Origin: Dichetophora obliterata | Taxonomy: Eukaryota > Arthropoda > Insecta > Diptera > Sciomyzidae | NCBI GenBank assembly: GCA_963920525.1 | Contig: OY986435.1 | Coordinates: forward strand, 171,903,827 to 171,967,826 | Length of the DNA: 64,000 bases | Direction: 5' to 3' | Shown here: piece after piece, positions 60,093 through 64,000 of the stretch | Numbering within the stretch: position 1 is the stretch's first letter | Layout: each line of letters starts with the position of its first letter | The notes under the pieces: generated by a model | Seen by the model: only the letters and a program-made list of their open reading frames with translations | Databases searched by the model: none | What the model was told of the DNA's origin: nothing | Made by a program: the position numbers and the translations under genes

Positions 60093-60153
60093 GGCGGCTT
60101 CGATAGTCTAGTGGTAGTGCGCTTGACTGTCACTCAGGAGTCGAATCCTGGTT
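60093..60153 (+). repeat. tRNA-Asp-derived SINE head
   Basis: TCGATAGTCTAGTGGTAGTG (A box side), GACTGTCACTC (GTC anticodon-loop-like) and GAGTCGAATCCTGG (B box) follow the layout of tRNA-Asp(GTC). The acceptor stem and several stem pairs are lost, so it is a SINE head or tRNA pseudogene, not a working tRNA. It is followed by non-tRNA sequence up to the repeat at 60345-60465. Confidence 0.65.
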
Positions 60154-60344
60154 GAATTTCTAATCAAAAAACTTTAAACACATCAATTTACGACGAAAAG
60201 TTGTAGTTGGTGGTGGCAGGAAAGTTTGTGGAGAGGAAGGCTTAGTAACTTGATTTGACTGAGGTCATGGCATAAACTTGCTTCAGATTTAATATCACAT
60301 GTTTATACAGCTTCTGCCACATTAAAAACATCATTAAGAATATA

Positions 60345-60465
60345 CAACACAGAAGTTTTACTTGATTACTGCTTTATTCCATTCTATGGTATCACAACGG
60401 ACAAATAATTTGGTCTAAGTGGGCTGGTCTAAAGACCTGTCGCAACCTTAACCTAACCTAGTCTA
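60345..60465 (-). repeat. 'taggttaggtt...gtgatacca' dispersed repeat (copy 1)
   Basis: On the minus strand: CTAGGTTAGGTTAAGGTTGC, then ACAGGTCTTTAGACCAGCCC, ACTTAGACC and GTTGTGATACCA. A related copy lies at 63305-63395 on the plus strand. I recall this text as an abundant dispersed repeat of higher flies. Confidence 0.6.
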
Positions 60466-60523
60466 GTACAGATGTATGATGTGAATAAATTATTTTTTTT
60501 TACAGTAAGAAAACTACAGTATA

Positions 60524-61466
60524 TAGGGTTGTCCATATTCGAAGCGCTCATTTTATTTTTAAATAAATCAAAGAAACCACAATTTTTTGTCTGTTCGTCA
60601 TGAATATCATTTAATTGGGTTCAAGTAGATTTGCTTAGATTATTTCTTGAATATGATATCTCGTAAATGGTCGCCATTGGCCTCTACGACATATTGTGCC
60701 CGTTTTGCAACATTTTCCATGGTTTTCTTCAACATTTCGATGGGAATGGCGGTTATTTCTTGACGGATGCTGGTTTTCAGCTCTTCTAGGGTCTTTAGCT
60801 TGTTGACGTAAACCTTTGATTTCAAATAACCCCACAAAAAGAAGTCTGGAGGCGTTAAATGTGGTGATCTTGGCGGCCAATCGAAATCACCATTTTTTGA
60901 CATCAAACGGCCAGGGAACAATTGCTTCAAAAAATCGATTGTAGTGCGGCTTGTGTGTGGTGGCGCGCCGTCTTGTTGAAACCAGTAGTGCCTGATACGC
61001 TTTCGACGAACGATTGGCATGAAAAAATTGTTTATCATATCGCGATAACACTCCTGATTGACAGTAACTCTGTGGCCATTATCATCTTCGAAAAAGAACG
61101 GCCCATTGAGCATTTTAGCACAAACGCCGCACCAAACAGTGACTTTTGCATCGTGAAGATGTACCTCTTGAATCTCTTGTGGATTTTCAGTGGCATAAAT
61201 ACGGCAATTTTGTTTGTTTACCGTTCCGTTCAACTGAAAATGAGCTTCATCGCTCATGAGTTTTCAGCACGTTGAGTTTTCACTATTGACTTGTTTTGTT
61301 GAATGTAAATTTCAACAATTTTAGAGCGTTCGCGTGGCGTGTACTGTGCCATTGTAAACATTTGCTTGGAATGACGCTTCAAACGCGGTATGTCATTAGT
61401 CGATTTGGCATCACTGCGGAAAGTTACAGTGTTGCCAGATGGGCGCTTCGAATAAGGGCTACCCTG
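60524..61466 (-). mobile_element. DD41D mariner-like element (rosa/VISITOR group), internally deleted
   Basis: The ends are inverted: TAGGGTTGTCCATATTCGAA at 60524 and, on the opposite strand, CAGGGTAGCCCTTATTCGAA at 61466. Both continue into GCGC(T/C)CAT and TA flanks each side (60522-60523, 61467-61468). At 943 bp it is shorter than an autonomous element of about 1.3 kb because the transposase gene is deleted inside. Confidence 0.85.
60640..61349 (-). pseudogene. DD41D transposase, internally deleted
   Basis: The N-terminus MAQYTPRERSKIVEIYIQQN (from 61349) runs for about 30 residues, then after a deletion and frame change joins MSDEAHFQLNGTVNKQNCRI (61257). From there to the stop (60640) the catalytic part is open for 205 residues: SDEAHF (first Asp), FQQDGAPPHT (second Asp), WPPRSPHLTPPDFFLWGYLK (third Asp, 41 residues after the second) and a C-terminus HLRDIIFKK. 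Most of the helix-turn-helix DNA-binding region is missing, so it cannot bind its ends, though the catalytic core is remarkably preserved. Confidence 0.87.
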
Positions 61467-61879
61467 TAGTAGTAAAACTATTGACAGTTTCAAAATTCCA
61501 TGAAAGTTGAAGAGCCTAGTAAACAGTCTTTTAAGATCACAAAAAAAAAAAAAAAAAATTAAAAATAGTCTTTCAAAGTGTGGAGAGAGATAATAAGAGA
61601 ACATGGTGATTTCTTTAATAAAAAAAACCATCGTGTACATTGCAGTTGCTTTTATTAATAGTTGCTGGCAATTTTAATATTTCCTTGTTAATAAAATCCC
61701 GGTATTTAGGGTTTGGAATCCCAGGATTCCGGGACTAGAAATTGTTTCGGGATCCCGCGATTTCGCGTAATGAATCAAATTTATATATGTATCAATTTTA
61801 CAATTTATTTAACTCTCTTTTCAATGGCACGAAAAACATAAACATATCTATAATCTACCTGAATTTCCTTATCGATACT

Positions 61880-62268
61880 CTGCCGGAATTATTGGAAAAT
61901 GTGCCCATACAGAAAAGACGCGCTATAATTTTCCAACATGATGGAGCTCCGTCCCATTACAGCAGAAACGTTAAGGAGTGGTTGGACAGAATCTATCCAG
62001 CTGGCTGGATTAGAAGAAATGGTGCCATTAGGTGGCCTTCGAGATCACCCGGTTTGACTCCACTGGATTTTCTTTTTTGTGGGAAAGGATGAAATAACTC
62101 GTGTATGCAAGAGAACTTTCAACGAGGAAGCCGCTGATTGAACTCATAAGCACAGCTGGTTCACTTGTTCCACAAGAATTTAACGAAACAAAGCGCAAAT
62201 ATGCAGTGAGGAGAAAACTCTTGCATTGCATTACAAACAGTGGAGGACACTTCAAACATCTTTTATAA
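61880..62268 (+). pseudogene. Second DD41D-type transposase fragment
   Basis: Plus strand: RRAIIFQHDGAPSHYSRNVK, then EWLDRIYPAGWIRRNGAIRW and PSRSPGLTPLDFLF, with 41 residues between the two catalytic Asp. After a frame break near 62085 the text continues as RELSTRKPLIELISTAGSLV and NSGGHFKHLL, the usual C-terminus. The first catalytic part and termini are absent. It is only distantly similar to the neighbouring element at 60524-61466, so it is a different family member. Confidence 0.82.
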
Positions 62269-62769
62269 TTTTGTCCTTCTTATTCATAAAAAAAAACAAG
62301 CAAACATTTTCAATCGCCTCAGAATCACTAGCGAATCGCATGGAAGATAAGACTATCGCCGGTGAGCTCATTTGGGAGTCATCCGGGTATCGGACGCTGT
62401 AAGCAGATGATGCCATAAAAGCGATTTGCCGGTAAGATTTGCGAACGAATCGCCTAAAGAGTCTCAAACGAATCGCCAAGAGTCGTCCTTAGCGACAAGA
62501 GTGGCAAACGAATCGCTTTTAGCGATATGTACCTCAGCGATTTGTTGCGAAGTGTCTTTGTTGAATGTTACAACTTATTTTATAGGGGACATTCCTTGTT
62601 AAATCGGCCAATTAAAAGATCAACCACCACAAATCGTATTGATTTGAATATTTTCAGTTTCCATACGCAAATAAAAAAAAAAAAAGTTTTTAAAATTTTT
62701 TTAATCATAATTTTTGATTAAGAAATATATAAAATAGCCTGCTTCATATTCCAACGATTAATTTTGAGA

Positions 62770-62945
62770 ATTGTTAATAAAGCCATCCTCCAACGATCGC
62801 CGAAATGAGCGAAGGAAAATTTTGAAGATCTTTCTTGAATCGCGCATTCATCGCTTGGGCGATCGAAAAGTGATCCGTCTTCCAACGATTGCCAGAATAA
62901 ACAAAGGAATGTACTGAACATTTTTCTGCAATCGTAAATTCATTG
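62770..62945 (+). repeat. Two diverged ~84-bp tandem units
   Basis: 'ccatcctccaacgatcgccgaaatgagcgaagga...tgaatcgcgcattcatcg' is followed by 'ccgtcttccaacgattgccagaataaacaaagga...tgcaatcgtaaattcattgcg'. The same CGATCGCC/CGAATCGCC words recur at 62320-62525. Unknown repeat. Confidence 0.5.
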
Positions 62946-63304
62946 CGATTTTGATTTTAGACCCATTCGTCGTACATTACGATTTTTAAAACAGCTTGGT
63001 CGAGTAAAAATTTACCCACTCTACTCTATATGTAAATATATTTTTGTCAGACTTCTGATGGTTTTATTCCTTTTTTCCTCATAACTTTGTTTTTGTTTAT
63101 TTAATAAATAATGCAATTTAATTGTTAGGGTTTTAAATATTTGTAGTTATATTCATATGGTTTTTTACTATTTCATTGTTAAAAAATGCTTTAGAAGTGA
63201 GGTATCATGAAAGTTTTATAAATTGAAATTTTTTAGCATGCCAAAACAATGAATGTGCCTAAAAATCCGATAGAAGAGAGGTAGGCCAGCCAAATTTTAA
63301 ATTA

Positions 63305-63395
63305 TTGTTAAGTAAGTTAGGTAAGGTTAGCGTGGTTGTCTCAAACGAGACACAATTAGGCCAATGAAGCCCATTGTGATACCAAGGGTTAATTT
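63305..63395 (+). repeat. 'taggttaggtt...gtgatacca' dispersed repeat (copy 2)
   Basis: AAGTTAGGTAAGGTTAGCGT, then GGTTGTCTCAAACGAGACAC, ATTAGGCC and CCCATTGTGATACCAAGGGT. The TGTCTCAAACGAGACA block is a perfect short hairpin. Related to 60345-60465 but in the opposite orientation. Confidence 0.65.
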
Positions 63396-63836
63396 TTTTG
63401 TAAGGTCTCTTTGCCAAAAAAGGCCCAAGCCTTAATAAAGCCCGATTTCTAATACGCACATTTATTGCATTCCCTGCAAAATTATTTTTTTTGCACGTTT
63501 AAACATGTTCATATTTGCATCACGATGCAAAAAAAATTACTTCGATTGCGCATCTGTGAAGCGAGTGACAGTCGAACGAAGTCAGCGGTAGCGTCAACAA
63601 CGTGGTTGATGTAATATTGCGCTCGCAGTAAAAGTCCGTTATTCTACGAATTAACTATTGCCTATGTCCAGCTTTGAATTAAAAATCAAGCGAGGTATTT
63701 TAACGAAAACAAAAAGGTTAATTGATCAAATCTAACTGTGGTGTATTCCGAGAAAAACTTGATTAATGAAATTATATTGAGAGCGCCTAAAAAGGCCCAA
63801 ACATTTTTTTCTTTCCGGCTTTCTTTTTCCGATCTC

Positions 63837-63941
63837 ATGTCCACACCTAAATCTACCTGGCAGAAAAAAGCTACGAAAAAGAAAGCCCTCAACTATAAAG
63901 GTCAGCAAATTACCAAAATTTTCTTTAAAAAGCCAGAGTAA
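63837..63941 (+). CDS. Hypothetical Lys-rich small ORF near the window edge
   Basis: The 34-codon frame starts MSTPKSTWQKKATKKKALNY and ends KGQQITKIFFKKPE, then TAA, with an AATAAA 33 bases after the stop (63974). The composition is Lys-rich and unlike the AT-driven chance frames around it. QQITKIFFKK superficially resembles a PCNA-interacting (PIP) tail but the spacing of hydrophobic and aromatic residues does not fit the consensus. The same frame is open upstream to 63738. It may be the last exon of a plus-strand gene, a transposon scrap, or chance. Confidence 0.25.
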   Translation: MSTPKSTWQKKATKKKALNYKGQQITKIFFKKPE

Positions 63942-64000
63942 CTTTATTTTAATTTTCAAAATGAACGTTTGGCAATAAAAGTATTTTTTCGAAAAAGTTT

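Larger units (their letters stand above)
57061..64000. other. Region upstream of the elongase coding start
   Basis: Part of the first (5'UTR) intron and/or promoter side of the elongase gene; the 5'UTR exon was not located. It contains a hAT-type MITE (59622-59930), a tRNA-Asp-like SINE (60093-60153), a DD41D element (60524-61466), a second DD41D fragment (61880-62268), CGAATCGC-rich repeats (62290-62530, 62770-62945) and a 'gtgataccaa' repeat (63305-63395). A GC-richer, apparently unique patch at 63540-63640 could be regulatory or exonic, but shows no decisive signal. I see nothing in 57100-59560. Confidence 0.6.

Noticed and set aside
60093..60153. Functional tRNA-Asp gene
   Set aside because: A and B box text and a GTC-like anticodon loop are visible, but no acceptor stem pairs and arms are degraded. 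Called a SINE head.

Overview
The window looks like AT-rich nuclear DNA of a higher fly (Diptera, Cyclorrhapha). The reasons are short insect-type exons with GTAAGT-like donors, very long introns, and a dense load of degraded insect transposons (Tc1, mariner, DD41D, piggyBac-type, hAT-type, PIF/Harbinger-type, non-LTR, SINEs). I cannot fix the genus. Nothing prokaryotic, plasmid or phage-like is present.

One host gene organises almost the whole window: a minus-strand very-long-chain fatty acid elongase (ELO/ELOVL family). I placed the first coding exon (56929-57060) and exons at 38075-38157, 29990-30097, 29461-29541, 26142-26225, 24835-24891, 11404-11509 and 74-210. Every junction has canonical splice signals and the phases join. 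The exons carry the family motifs KxxEF(F/M)DT, HxxHH, HxxMYxYY and the start of TxxQ, giving about 211 residues. The C-terminal exon(s) lie beyond position 1 and a 5'UTR exon lies upstream of 57060. The exons at 29461-29541 and 26142-26225 are two versions of the same protein segment (both contain CQPVDYS, both phase 0/0), so the gene appears to carry a pair of mutually exclusive exons.

The other 98-99 percent of the window is intronic or upstream DNA packed with mobile-element debris. Main items from low to high coordinate: a complete but broken Tc1-like element (531-2140); foldback elements (3.2, 4.5-5.0, 6.2, 7.8-8.6 kb); a chimeric Hsp70/mitochondrial-processing-peptidase-beta pseudogene (13.45-14.01 kb); a 142-bp tandem array (14.98-16.34 kb) fused to another repeat family (to 18.65 kb); a Tc3-like transposase pseudogene interrupted by a TTA-flanked MITE (21.9-23.6 kb); a piggyBac-type MITE (25.04 kb); a mariner pseudogene (27.0-27.5 kb); several MITEs (30.5, 32.8, 36.9 kb); a 3.1-kb element with ~845-bp inverted repeats and part of an unusual transposase-like protein (39.4-42.5 kb); nested MITEs (46.6-47.5 kb); a broken non-LTR retrotransposon with its own MITE-dimer insertion (51.8-55.5 kb); and, upstream of the gene, a hAT-type MITE (59.6 kb), a DD41D element (60.5-61.5 kb) and another DD41D fragment (61.9-62.3 kb).

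No transposase here looks intact. All similarity statements rest on reading the sequence and recalling family motifs; no database search was run.
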